Below are positions 16,664 to 24,307 of a stretch of DNA of 64,000 nt, one piece after another. Made by a program: the position numbers and the translations under genes. Below the pieces are notes generated by a model that saw only the letters and a list, made by a program, of their open reading frames with translations, searched no databases and was not told where the DNA came from. Position 1 is the stretch's first letter. Each line of letters opens with the position of its first letter. Origin of the DNA: an uncultured Jannaschia sp. GTDB lineage: Bacteria; Pseudomonadota; Alphaproteobacteria; Rhodobacterales; Rhodobacteraceae. Location: positions 1 through 64,000 of the forward strand of contig CANLTZ010000017.1 in NCBI GenBank assembly GCA_947494145.1, in the 5' to 3' direction.

Positions 16664-17464
16664 ATGCGGATCATGTGTCTCAACGGCTGGGGCGGCAAGT
16701 TGCACAGTGACCTGCTACCTTACCTCACCGAAAGCCAACCCGACATCCTCTGCCTACAGGAAGTCGTCCATAGCCCTGCGACCGATCTTGATTGGCTCAC
16801 CTATCGCGATGGCGACCATGTCCTGCCCCAACGGGCGAACTTCTTCCGTGACGTGGCCCGCGCCCTTCCCGATCATCAGGCCACCTTCTGCCCGGCTGCC
16901 CAAGGCGTGTTGTGGGAAGGCGACAGCGCAATCCCCTCTCAATGGGGCCTTGCCACGTTCGTCCACCGCGCACTGCCAGTGATCGGCCAAGTCCAAGGCT
17001 TCGTACACAAGGATTTCTCGGCTGATGGTTACGGCGACCACCCCCGTTCACGCAGTGCACATGGCATCCGGGTCCATGACGCGACGACGGCTCGGACGCT
17101 CAGCATCACCCATATGCACGGGCTCCGCGACCTGCGGGGCAAGATGGACACACCGGAACGTGCCGCCCAAGCGCGGCGCCTGCTGGCTCTGTCCGACGGG
17201 CTTGCCGGTCCGAATGACACGCGGATCATCTGCGGCGATTTCAATGTGGAGCCGGGCAGCGAAACCCTAGGCCTGCTGGAAGGCGCGGGCTTCACCGAAC
17301 TGGTCAGGGCACGCGGCTTTCCCGGCACGCGCAATTCTCATTACACCAAACCGGGGCGCTTTGCAGACTATATGCTGGTCAACCGGCCCGAAGACATCCG
17401 GGGGTTCGACGTCGTGTTCCACCCCGAAGTCTCGGACCATTGTCCCTTGATCCTCGACATTTGA
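16664..17464 (+). CDS. Endonuclease/exonuclease/phosphatase (EEP) family protein
   Basis: The start at 16664 (MRIMCLNGWGG) is preferred over 16613 because the fold begins there and GGAG lies 9 nt before it; this gives 266 residues. EEP motifs are LNGWGG, DILCLQEVVHS with the metal Glu, THMHGLRD, IICGDFNVEPGS with the catalytic Asp/Asn, and SDHCPLILDI with the final Asp-His. The family includes DNA-repair nucleases, phosphatases and sphingomyelinases, and sequence alone does not choose the substrate. No signal peptide is seen. Confidence 0.82.
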   Translation: MRIMCLNGWGGKLHSDLLPYLTESQPDILCLQEVVHSPATDLDWLTYRDGDHVLPQRANFFRDVARALPDHQATFCPAAQGVLWEGDSAIPSQWGLATFVHRALPVIGQVQGFVHKDFSADGYGDHPRSRSAHGIRVHDATTARTLSITHMHGLRDLRGKMDTPERAAQARRLLALSDGLAGPNDTRIICGDFNVEPGSETLGLLEGAGFTELVRARGFPGTRNSHYTKPGRFADYMLVNRPEDIRGFDVVFHPEVSDHCPLILDI

Positions 17465-17480
17465 AGCCGGAAGGTCCTCA

Positions 17481-17795
17481 ATGCTAGAACTGCGCCCAAA
17501 CTGCGAATTGTGCGACCGCGACCTGCCGCCCGATGCGGCTGACGCCCGGATTTGCAGCTACGAATGCACTTATTGCGTCCAATGCGTCGAAGAGGTGCTG
17601 CACGACGTCTGCCCCACATGTGGTGGCAACTTCGCGCCCCGTCCGGTCCGACCCCGGCAGGCCCATCGCGATGCTCCGCGACTGGGACTCGGCCAACAAC
17701 CCGCTACCACCCAACGCCACCATTGTCGCTGGTCACCCGAGGAGATCGCCGCCATGTCGGCCAAGCTGCGCGGCGTGGCCCCAAGCGCCCGCTGA
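17481..17795 (+). CDS. DUF1272 small zinc-binding protein
   Basis: A 104-residue protein opening MLELRPNCELCDRDLPPDAADARICSYECTYC…CVEEVLHDVCPTCGG. The Cys pattern (CxxC, C, C, CxxC, CxxC) is the DUF1272 signature and implies a zinc-ribbon or treble-clef fold. The C-terminal 45 residues are longer and more variable than in typical members. Function is unknown. It is 16 bp downstream of the EEP gene and probably co-transcribed. Confidence 0.85.
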   Translation: MLELRPNCELCDRDLPPDAADARICSYECTYCVQCVEEVLHDVCPTCGGNFAPRPVRPRQAHRDAPRLGLGQQPATTQRHHCRWSPEEIAAMSAKLRGVAPSAR

Positions 17796-17833
17796 GCTTG
17801 ACCGTCGGGCCGTGACCGGTCAACGTTGAGCAC

Positions 17834-18250
17834 ATGGAAAAATCCCATTCTCCCAAGGCGTTGGCCACGCTGATGGATAGACTCATCCCGGCGCTGCGGC
17901 GTTTGGAAGGAAGTGGTGAGACCAGAGCAACGCGCATTTCGCTTCTGACCTATCTGGCCGAGAACGGCCCCTGCCCCATGCGCAACATTGCAGAGCATCT
18001 GCAGATTTCGCCTCAAGCTGTCACGGGGTTGATCGATAGCTTGGAAGCAGAGGGTTTGCTGGTCCGCGAACGCCATCCGACGGACCGCCGCAAGACGCTG
18101 ATCCGGCTCAACGATCATGCGAAGGATCACGTGAAAACGGCTCGGATGAACCGGGCCGATGAATTGACTTCGCTTTTCAAGGGGTTGCCGAAGGAAGATC
18201 GCGCAGCATTCGCACGCGTCGCAGAGGCGTTGTTGGAGCGTCTGCGCTAA
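17834..18250 (+). CDS. MarR-family transcriptional regulator
   Basis: 138 residues with the MarR winged-helix core: LLTYLAENGPCPMRNIAEHLQISPQAVTGLIDSLEAEGLLVRERHPTDRRKTLIRL (about 35–93). The helix-turn-helix and the DRR wing tip are both present. MarR proteins are dimeric regulators that respond to small ligands or oxidation; the targets are not evident. It follows the DUF1272 gene by 38 bp. An inverted-repeat element begins right at its stop codon. Confidence 0.88.
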   Translation: MEKSHSPKALATLMDRLIPALRRLEGSGETRATRISLLTYLAENGPCPMRNIAEHLQISPQAVTGLIDSLEAEGLLVRERHPTDRRKTLIRLNDHAKDHVKTARMNRADELTSLFKGLPKEDRAAFARVAEALLERLR

Positions 18251-18359
18251 AGCGGTTTTCGAAAAACCTGAATCAGTATTTTCGAAAAACGTCCCGACAT
18301 CGCATTGATGTGGCACCGTTTCCCGAAAAGCTGATGGCTCAGGTTTTTCGAGAACCGCT
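18251..18359. repeat. 109-bp inverted-repeat (MITE-like) element
   Basis: A 21-bp arm at 18251–18271 (AGCGGTTTTCG then AAAAACCTGA) matches the reverse complement of 18339–18359 with one mismatch. A shorter inner echo, TTTTCGAAAAAC, lies at 18279–18290. The element begins right after the MarR stop and ends in intergenic DNA. A related but shorter hairpin lies at 21236–21262. It could act as a bidirectional terminator or be a non-autonomous mobile element. Confidence 0.75.
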
Positions 18360-18453
18360 ATAAACCAGCATTCCAGAATCGGCGCACCAAGATGGTTCAG
18401 CGGAACACCGACCATTCGGTCCACCGTACGGCAGAACGCCATTCGAACAGCGT

Positions 18454-18479
18454 GGCAACGGGCTTCGAAGCCCGTTGCC
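18454..18479 (-). terminator. Perfect 26-bp palindrome, likely transcription end of the peroxiredoxin gene
   Basis: GGCAACGGGCTTC followed by its exact complement GAAGCCCGTTGCC forms an uninterrupted palindrome 15 bp past the peroxiredoxin stop. There is no T-run, so termination is inferred from position. A near-copy of one part recurs at 58774–58792. Confidence 0.55.
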
Positions 18480-18493
18480 GTCGCGATTGGTGC

Positions 18494-19147
18494 TCAGGAT
18501 GGGTCTTTGGTCATCCGCAGATAGGGGAAGTGGGTCGTGAATTCGCCGAACTTAGCCTTGGCGTCGTCGTTGGACACAGTGGCTGGGATGACCACGTCCT
18601 TGCCATGCTCCCAATTGGCAGGTGTGGCGATACCGTGCTTTGCGGCGGCCTGCAGGGCATCTACGGCGCGCAGGATCTCGGCGAAGTTGCGGCCCACATT
18701 CATTGGATAGGTCATGGACAGCTTCAGCTTCTTGTCCGGCCCGATAATGTAGACCGACCGCACCGTGGCCGTGTCATTGGGTGTCCGCCCATCCGGCAGA
18801 TAGGCATCGGCGGGCAGCATGTCATAGGCCTTGGACACAGCGAGACCTTCGTCCGCGATGATCGGGAAGCCAGCCTTGGCGCCGCCGAAGGTTTCGATAT
18901 CGCCCTTCCACTTCTTGTGGTCCTCGACCCCGTCCACCGAAATGCCGATGACCTTCACACCGCGCTTGTCCCATTCGTCGGACAATTGCGCGACCGCCCC
19001 GAACTCGGTTGTACAAACCGGGGTAAAATCCTTCGGATGGCTGAACAGAATGGCCCAATTGTCGCCGATCCAGTCGTGGAACTTGATAGGGCCATCGCTG
19101 GTCTCGGCCTCGAAATCGGGAACGTCCTGGTTGATGCGCAGGCTCAT
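18494..19147 (-). CDS. 1-Cys peroxiredoxin (Prx6 type)
   Basis: The start at 19147 (MSLRINQDVPDF) has an AAGGAG ribosome site and gives 217 residues. FSHPKDFTPVCTTEFG holds the peroxidatic Cys45 with the T-x-x-C environment. There is no second conserved resolving Cys, and the C-terminal extension (VVIPATVSNDDAKAKFG…TTHFPYLRMT) is that of the Prx6 subfamily. It would reduce hydrogen peroxide and organic hydroperoxides in the cytoplasm. A TetR-type regulator on the same strand lies upstream. Confidence 0.92.
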   Translation of the reverse strand: MSLRINQDVPDFEAETSDGPIKFHDWIGDNWAILFSHPKDFTPVCTTEFGAVAQLSDEWDKRGVKVIGISVDGVEDHKKWKGDIETFGGAKAGFPIIADEGLAVSKAYDMLPADAYLPDGRTPNDTATVRSVYIIGPDKKLKLSMTYPMNVGRNFAEILRAVDALQAAAKHGIATPANWEHGKDVVIPATVSNDDAKAKFGEFTTHFPYLRMTKDPS

Positions 19148-19228
19148 GGCGTGACTCCTTCGGGTTGCCTTAACGGCAACGTAAGACCCCGATGGGCCAG
19201 ACACCAGAGACACGCGGGCCGCGCCCGA

Positions 19229-19771
19229 TCAGATGCGAGCAAGCGCCGCCTGTGCGCCCGCCTCCAACATGGCAAGCGGCGCGCCAGAGCGGATGAGAAC
19301 GCGCAAGCCGACGTAGTGGGCCAGAAGCTGGTCGGCCAAGGCCGGATCACCCGTGGCCTCCAGCAGGCCCTTGCGCATCCGATTCATCATCTCACCCACC
19401 GTCTGGGAGATTTCAGGGTCGTCCACGGCAGAGCTGGCCGCCGTCTGGCACAGCAAACAACCCCGCCTGTCTCCCGCCCGCACATCGTCAAGCGCCGCAT
19501 CGAACAGCGCCGCGACCCGCGCGCGCCCCTTCGGACGCGACCTGTCCGTCAGAAGTTCGACGGAACCACTGATCGTGTGTCCGTCATAGAGCCGAAGCAC
19601 CCGCAAGAAGAGCGACCGCTTGTCCTGAAAGGCTTTGTAAAGCGACCCGCGGGCAATCCCCATTTCACGCAGCAAGTCGGCCAGCGACGCGCCTTCATAT
19701 CCCTGCCGCCAAAAGACTTCCTGAGCGTGGGCGACGGCTTCGTCGATCTCAAATTCGCGTGGTCGGGCCAT
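19229..19771 (-). CDS. TetR/AcrR-family transcriptional regulator
   Basis: 180 residues from MARPREFEIDEAVAHAQEVFWRQGYEGASLADLLREMGIARGSLYKAFQDKRSLF, a textbook TetR DNA-binding domain (about 1–55). The C-terminal ligand domain has GCLLCQTAAS near residue 104, a pair of Cys that could sense redox or electrophiles. It is 81 bp upstream of the peroxiredoxin gene on the same strand and diverges from the small genes at 19921–20537; either could be its target. Confidence 0.88.
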   Translation of the reverse strand: MARPREFEIDEAVAHAQEVFWRQGYEGASLADLLREMGIARGSLYKAFQDKRSLFLRVLRLYDGHTISGSVELLTDRSRPKGRARVAALFDAALDDVRAGDRRGCLLCQTAASSAVDDPEISQTVGEMMNRMRKGLLEATGDPALADQLLAHYVGLRVLIRSGAPLAMLEAGAQAALARI

Positions 19772-19920
19772 CACGCCTCCTTTAAGCGGCAGAGAACGCA
19801 GATCGGGACCGGTTGGTCAACAATCACGCCTCTGTGTGAGCATGTGTTTTGCCGCAATAGGTTGGCATGGATATTCAAAGGTCAACGCTAACCAAGCGAC
19901 ACTTAACGGAGCCATATGAC

Positions 19921-20058
19921 ATGGACACCCGACTGATCCTGGCTGTGGCCCTTGCAGCATCGGCTCTCGTGGCAACCGCCACCGCCACCCCTGCCAGTGC
20001 GGCATCGTTCGATGCCGAAATGATAGGCGGCGCAGACGGCGTTTCGCCCATCCGGTAA
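19921..20058 (+). CDS. Short signal-peptide ORF, possibly a decayed secreted protein
   Basis: A 45-residue frame, MDTRLILAVALAASALVATATATPASAAS…, is a near-perfect Sec signal peptide with an AxA-type cleavage site, followed by only about 17 residues (FDAEMIGGADGVSPIR). A GGAG site lies upstream. The mature part is too short for a known fold, so it may be a remnant of a longer gene or a genuine small exported peptide. Confidence 0.4.
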   Translation: MDTRLILAVALAASALVATATATPASAASFDAEMIGGADGVSPIR

Positions 20059-20180
20059 GCGTGGCGCGACGGCCCCTGCGGGCCCCACGCCGATCCGGGC
20101 ACCGCGCTGCCCGCCCCCTCGTCCGGCTTGCCGGGCGCGGACTTCCCCCTACGCAATCTTTATCTCCGGAGGAGACCCCA

Positions 20181-20537
20181 ATGCGCTTCATCACCAAAAC
20201 AATGCACGCCTATATCGACTACCCCGTGGCCATCGGCCTGATGGCGATGCCCTTCCTTCTGGGCCTGTCTGAACTGGCCACCGCCCTGTCGGTCACCACG
20301 GGCCTGGCGGCGCTGATGCTAACGGCGCTGACCGACCACCAGACGGGTCTGGCGAAAGTTCTACCCTACAAACTGCACCTTGCCGTCGACGCCATGGTCG
20401 GTGCGGCCTTCGTTGCCGCCCCCCTGGTCCTGTCGCTTGGCGGGCTGGACGCTGCCTATTTCTGGGCCATCGGCGGAACGGTCCTGCTGGTCGTGGCCGC
20501 GCACCGACCCGAAGAAAATACGTCGGCGGCCATCTGA
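20181..20537 (+). CDS. Small integral membrane protein, unknown function
   Basis: 118 residues with four hydrophobic segments (about 14–30, 33–50, 65–83, 88–107). The ATG at 20181 has a strong CGGAGGAG ribosome site. The protein opens MRFITKTMHAYIDYPVAIGLMAMPFLLG; charged residues are few and the tail is short and polar. I do not recognise a family with certainty; SPW-repeat-like proteins have a similar shape. It diverges from the TetR-type regulator and could be its target. Confidence 0.75.
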   Translation: MRFITKTMHAYIDYPVAIGLMAMPFLLGLSELATALSVTTGLAALMLTALTDHQTGLAKVLPYKLHLAVDAMVGAAFVAAPLVLSLGGLDAAYFWAIGGTVLLVVAAHRPEENTSAAI

Positions 20538-20561
20538 ACCGCCCGGCCAAGGCACCCCGCC

Positions 20562-21221
20562 TCAGAAGGGACAGGGTGCTTCCATCCGTAGAACCTGCTC
20601 GGTGACGGGATGGGTGAATTTGAGCCCTTCTGCATGGAGCATCATGCGGCCCCACCCCTCTCGGGCGGGGCCGTCGGCATAGAACGGGTCGCCCAGAATA
20701 GGATGACCCAATTCGCGCATATGGACGCGCAGCTGGTGGCTGCGCCCGGTGCGGGGCATCAACCGCATCCGTGTTGTATCGCCCTCGACCGCCACGCGCT
20801 GCCAATCAGTCACCGATGGTTTTCCGGTCTCATGGTTCACATGTTGCAAGGGGCGATTTGGCCAATCGACGATCAGCGGCAGATCGACCGTGCCCGAAGA
20901 CCGCTCCACCACGCCCCACACCCGCGCGACATAGCGTTTCTTGACCTTCTTGACCTCGAACAGACGACCCATCTTGCGCTGCGCCAACTTGGTCAGCGCG
21001 AAGAGCATGATGCCGGACGTATCCCGATCAAGCCGGTGACAAAGCAGCACTTCGGGCCAAGTTTCCGCTAGGCGCGCAATCAGGCAATCGGCAAGATGCG
21101 CCCCCCGCCCCGGCACCGACAAAAGCCCATGGGGCTTGTCCACGACCAGCAGATGTTCGTCTTGGTAAACGACGGGGATGGGCCCGTCGGGCGGATCATA
21201 AGGGGTGGAGATATCGGCCAT
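20562..21221 (-). CDS. RluA-family RNA pseudouridine synthase
   Basis: 219 residues from the start at 21221 (MADISTPYDPPDGPIPVVYQDEHLL). Longer frames upstream run into the repeat region and look non-coding. VVDKPHGLLSVPG and LCHRLDRDTSGIMLFA carry the catalytic Asp65; MPRTGRSHQLRVHM and GHPILGDPFYA follow as expected. There is no S4 domain. Length and lack of S4 fit E. coli RluA (23S U746 / tRNA U32), the most likely function, though other single-domain members exist. Confidence 0.87.
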   Translation of the reverse strand: MADISTPYDPPDGPIPVVYQDEHLLVVDKPHGLLSVPGRGAHLADCLIARLAETWPEVLLCHRLDRDTSGIMLFALTKLAQRKMGRLFEVKKVKKRYVARVWGVVERSSGTVDLPLIVDWPNRPLQHVNHETGKPSVTDWQRVAVEGDTTRMRLMPRTGRSHQLRVHMRELGHPILGDPFYADGPAREGWGRMMLHAEGLKFTHPVTEQVLRMEAPCPF

Positions 21222-21235
21222 TGCCGCCTGCCTAT

Positions 21236-21262
21236 AGCGGTTTTCATCAAGGCGAAAACCTG
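21236..21262. repeat. Short hairpin related to the 18251–18359 element
   Basis: AGCGGTTTTC…CGAAAACCTG shares both ends of one arm of the larger inverted-repeat element. Its GGTTTTC/GAAAACC parts pair over an 8-nt loop. It lies between the RluA-type gene and the small membrane-protein gene. Confidence 0.5.
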
Positions 21263-21291
21263 TAGTCGGTCTTGGCGCCCGCCAAACCTCG

Positions 21292-21501
21292 CTACAGAAC
21301 GAACTGCCAGGTAGCGATAAGCATAATGACAACCGCGACCGCCAGGGCCACCCACAGGCGCCGCCGACCGCGGGATGCCGGGTCGCCAAGATAAGCGCGC
21401 GCGCCGTCTTGGTGCCGAACCGCGCGAAGTAGGATCGACAGGCCAACAACCACAACCGCTGAAAACAAAAGGGCCTGCAGGGCCAGCCAAGCTTCGATCA
21501 T
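21292..21501 (-). CDS. Small two-helix membrane protein
   Basis: 69 residues: MIEAWLALQALLFSAVVVVGLSILL (helix 1, about 5–27), a basic loop (RHQDGARAYLGDPASRGRRRLW), then helix 2 (about 48–66). The AAGGA site about 9 nt before the ATG supports translation. The positive-inside rule places the loop in the cytoplasm. No known family. It is upstream of the RluA-type gene on the same strand. Confidence 0.6.
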   Translation of the reverse strand: MIEAWLALQALLFSAVVVVGLSILLRAVRHQDGARAYLGDPASRGRRRLWVALAVAVVIMLIATWQFVL

Positions 21502-21797
21502 CCGCCTTCCTTGCCTTCACCGCCAGCGTCACCGTGCTACGCCGCAAAACACCCCGCGACCACGGTACGTCCTCACCGGACAATCCCGACGCATATCACA
21601 AGCAAAAGCCCTGGCAACAAAGGCGCGAACGGAGACCAGGACGCATCTGGGCGGCGGCCGTGCAGACATGTTTGCGCAGCGGACCCCATGTCATGTCGCA
21701 CTCGGGCTGCATTTCCACTCGGGTGACGTTACGAACGATTTGCGCCCGCACTGTCTTGGTGCGGGAACCACCCGGACCTTCAGGAGGTTATCAGAAG

Positions 21798-22262
21798 ATG
21801 AGGTATCTTGCATTTGCCGCCGCCCTGCTAGCCTTGCCCGCCACAGCCGAAGAAGTGGGCGAAGTGGGCGTCGACTGGGTCGGAAACGACATCATCATAG
21901 AGGCCATTGCCGACCCGGAGGTCGCTGGCGTGACCTGCCATATCGCCTATTTCGAACGGTCACTCATCGACAGGCTCAGCCAGGGCAATTGGTTCGAGGA
22001 TCCGTCAAATGCGTCCATCGCCTGCCGCCAGACCGGACCTATCGAGTTAGGCGCTATTGACCGGTCCCCCGGGGGTGAACAGGTCTTTCGCGAAAGTCGG
22101 TCGATCATCCTTAAAACCCTGCGCATCAAGCGAATCTTCGATGAGGCCAACCAGACGTTGATCTACCTCGTCCACGCCCAAGAACTGACCGAAGGGTCGG
22201 CCAAGATGTCGATCTCGACCGTACCGCTTTACGGCGCGACCCTCGCGTCAGAGCAGGAATAG
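21798..22262 (+). CDS. creA: CreA-family periplasmic protein
   Basis: A perfect AGGAGG site 10 nt before the ATG fixes the start; 154 residues. The signal peptide MRYLAFAAALLALPATA is followed by EEVGEVGVDWVGNDIIIEA, GVTCHIAYFER, LIDRLSQGNWFEDPSNASIACRQTGP and the C-terminal YLVHAQELTEGS, all diagnostic of CreA. The protein is widespread in proteobacteria and its activity is unknown. It converges with the LysE remnant, sharing about 15 bp at the 3' ends. Confidence 0.92.
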   Translation: MRYLAFAAALLALPATAEEVGEVGVDWVGNDIIIEAIADPEVAGVTCHIAYFERSLIDRLSQGNWFEDPSNASIACRQTGPIELGAIDRSPGGEQVFRESRSIILKTLRIKRIFDEANQTLIYLVHAQELTEGSAKMSISTVPLYGATLASEQE

Positions 22263-22860
22263 CCCCACGCCATAGAAAACGAAGCAAAGGGCTAAGACGC
22301 GGCGCAATCTGCGGGACGCCACCACGCCCAGTGCCAGTGTGCCAAGCCATGCCCCCAAAGCGCACCAGCCCGTATAGCTGACCACGGTCAGTGCCAGGGC
22401 GGTCGGCACGTCACCGCCATTTGCTCTGCGATGGGTGTGTCGGTCGAGACGAATTGCGAAAATGCCACCAGATAGCCCGCGACGGATTTCGCGTTGAATG
22501 TGGCGATCGTGAAGGATCAGGCGAAAGTCGCCTTCGTTACTTAGCAACACGCTCGGTACGAGACATTTGGCTGGCGTGGTCGCATCGACGACAGATGCCC
22601 CGGCCCGCATCCAGGCCCTGACACCCAATGCGACCAGAATCGTGGCGCCTGCATATTGCAACGTGGCAAAGGCCGTCGGCGATGCTGCGAGCAAAGCGAC
22701 CACACCGGTCGAAGACTATGTCAGGAATAAGGTCGCCTAAGACAAAATGCCCGCCACGCACCACAAAGCCGGGCGGAAACCATCGGTCAACGACACGAAG
22801 ATACAATTGACTGCGTTAGGCCCGGGGGTCGTGACAAAAAGCGACCAAAAAGGATGCAAA
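22248..22860 (-). pseudogene. LysE/RhtB-family exporter, decayed
   Basis: Read on the minus strand, the sequence opens with the LysE-type motif FVTTPGPNAVNCIFVSLTDGF, passes through two in-frame TAG stops in the second helix region, resumes as VVALLAASPTAFATLQYAGA…LVALGVRAWMRA, then continues in a different frame as NAKSVAGYLVAFSQFVSTDTPIAEQM. It returns to the first frame for ALALTVVSYTGWCALGAWLG. At least two stops and two frame changes are needed, so no intact amino-acid exporter can be made. It is a relic. Confidence 0.82.
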
Positions 22861-22885
22861 AACCAGCCATTCGGCGGGCGTCACG

Positions 22886-23542
22886 TCAGATTTTTAGGAA
22901 CTTCTGTGCCAGCTTTGGCAACAGACCGTTGAACCGCAGCGGCGCGTCGGTGACCACGAGGCAGATGCAGTCTTCACCAAGATCAGCGACCGGCATATGT
23001 TCCGTCTCGTCATCGGCCATTTCCACATCCCCACGGGCAAAACGCTCATCCCCGTCGCGGAAAGCACCCTGCAGCACGAGCGTCACTTCCATGCCGCCAT
23101 GGCCATGGTCGGGCATGGCCTGCCCGGCTGGGATGCGCAGCAAACGGGCAGTTCCCTCATCGTCGGTGGGGATGATCGCCTGCTTGACGCCAAGGCCCAC
23201 AGAACTCCAACGGACGTCGTTCAAATCGCCACCAAGCGCGTCGCGCAGCGGTTTGGGAAGCACGCAATCGGTACGGCCCGTCTTGATGTCAGTGTGCACA
23301 GTGTCATCGGGCGCCGTGCCCATGATGCGTGACATGACGTCTTCGAAAGCCCCATCGCGTAGCGGCGCGACTTCAGTTTCATCCAATAGGGCACCGCCCA
23401 TGGCCTCGAAGCCAGAAAGGCGAACACGCGCTTCATCATCAAGCGACACAGCAGTCGCAACCATCAAGTCCTGTGCCGTGGACAGGTTGCCCGCCGCGTA
23501 GGACAAAAGCATGTCATCCCCAATCGGGTGCGTGACGGTCAT
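22886..23542 (-). CDS. chrR: ChrR-family anti-sigma factor with zinc-less anti-sigma domain
   Basis: 218 residues that align almost without gaps to Rhodobacter sphaeroides ChrR, the anti-sigma partner of RpoE released by singlet oxygen. The C-terminal cupin keeps its metal ligands (DHGHGGMEVTLVLQG and ETEHMPVADLG). The N-terminal anti-sigma domain normally binds zinc through His6, His31, Cys35 and Cys38. Here those positions are Pro6, Ala31, Asp35 and Ala38 (VATAVSLDDEA), so the site is gone. Its start overlaps the rpoE stop by 4 bp. Either the anti-sigma domain folds without zinc or its regulation differs. Confidence 0.9.
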   Translation of the reverse strand: MTVTHPIGDDMLLSYAAGNLSTAQDLMVATAVSLDDEARVRLSGFEAMGGALLDETEVAPLRDGAFEDVMSRIMGTAPDDTVHTDIKTGRTDCVLPKPLRDALGGDLNDVRWSSVGLGVKQAIIPTDDEGTARLLRIPAGQAMPDHGHGGMEVTLVLQGAFRDGDERFARGDVEMADDETEHMPVADLGEDCICLVVTDAPLRFNGLLPKLAQKFLKI

Positions 23543-24138
23543 CTGTCTTCCACTCCATTCCCTGGCTCAAGCCCAACGGGCACGGCCTTTTTGACTTCGT
23601 TTTCCATCGCATGACGGAGCCTATCGATAGCCAATCTAATACGCGATTTGATCGTGCCCAGGGGCAAACCCGTATCTGCGGCAATTTCACTATGCGTCCG
23701 GTCACCGAAGAAAGCCCGCTCAACCAAATCACGCTGCTTTGGCGGCAACTGCGCAACGGCCTGGGCCAGCCTGCGACTGTCTTGCGCAAGCGCCAAGACA
23801 TCGGCCTGCTCTGGCTCGGGCTCGGGCCCCCAGGGCAGTTCTTCGGGTTCGGGGCGGCGGGCCTTGCGGATGATGTCGATCTTGCGGTTGCGGGCAATCG
23901 TAAAGAGCCAGGTCGCGACCGAAGCCCGACCCGGATCAAACAGATGCGCTTTGCGCCAGACCGTGACCATCACGTCCTGCATGCAATCCTCCGCTGCACT
24001 GGGGCTAAGCCCGGTGCGGATCAGAAACGCCTTCACGCGCGGGGCGTAATGGCGGAAGATACTTTCAAAAGCCGCGCGATCACGCTCGGCGCCGACTGCA
24101 ACCAGCTGGTTTGTCCAATAGGCCTCGTCATTTGGCAT
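23539..24138 (-). CDS. rpoE: ECF sigma factor RpoE (ChrR-controlled, ECF11-like)
   Basis: The start at 24138 (MPNDEAYW) gives 199 residues; the longer frame to 24222 begins at the predicted transcription start and is unlikely. Region 2 contains FRHYAPRVKAFLIRTGL…CMQDVMVTVWRKAHLFDP and WLFTIARNRKIDIIRK; region 4 has LPPKQRDLVERAFFGDRTHSEIA and GLPLGTIKSRIRLAIDRLR. The partner ChrR follows with a 4-bp overlap. In Rhodobacter this sigma factor drives the singlet-oxygen response. An RpoE-type promoter (24232–24261) upstream suggests autoregulation. Confidence 0.92.
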   Translation of the reverse strand: MPNDEAYWTNQLVAVGAERDRAAFESIFRHYAPRVKAFLIRTGLSPSAAEDCMQDVMVTVWRKAHLFDPGRASVATWLFTIARNRKIDIIRKARRPEPEELPWGPEPEPEQADVLALAQDSRRLAQAVAQLPPKQRDLVERAFFGDRTHSEIAADTGLPLGTIKSRIRLAIDRLRHAMENEVKKAVPVGLEPGNGVEDR

Positions 24139-24231
24139 GAACGACAAGCGGGCTCTCCGATCCGGGTGGGCGTGCGAGGGTACACCCGTCAACAGTATCG
24201 ACGAAAGGCCCAAGTCAATCAACCTTTGAGC

Positions 24232-24261
24232 GAGTTACGACACATGGACCAAGGCGGATCA
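24232..24261 (-). promoter_or_regulatory. RpoE-type promoter for rpoE–chrR
   Basis: On the minus strand, TGATCC (24261–24256), then 18 nt, then TAACTC (24237–24232). The -35 hexamer and spacing equal the known Rhodobacter RpoE promoter layout (TGATCC-N18-TAAGA-like). It predicts a transcript with about 85 nt before the rpoE ATG. Confidence 0.65.
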
Positions 24262-24307
24262 CATTTCCGTGGCCCGAAAGATAAACAACTGTCTCAAATG
24301 CCACAGT

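Noticed and set aside
17533-17829. Possible frameshift at the end of the DUF1272 gene
   Set aside because: The extended C-terminus in the called frame still fits a longer DUF1272 tail, so no shift is needed.
18392-19891. 499-codon plus-strand frame
   Set aside because: It is antisense to the peroxiredoxin and TetR genes, both of which have clear motifs and ribosome sites.
24139-24222. Longer rpoE start at 24222
   Set aside because: It would begin at the predicted transcription start and adds residues unlike sigma factors; the ATG at 24138 is the family start.
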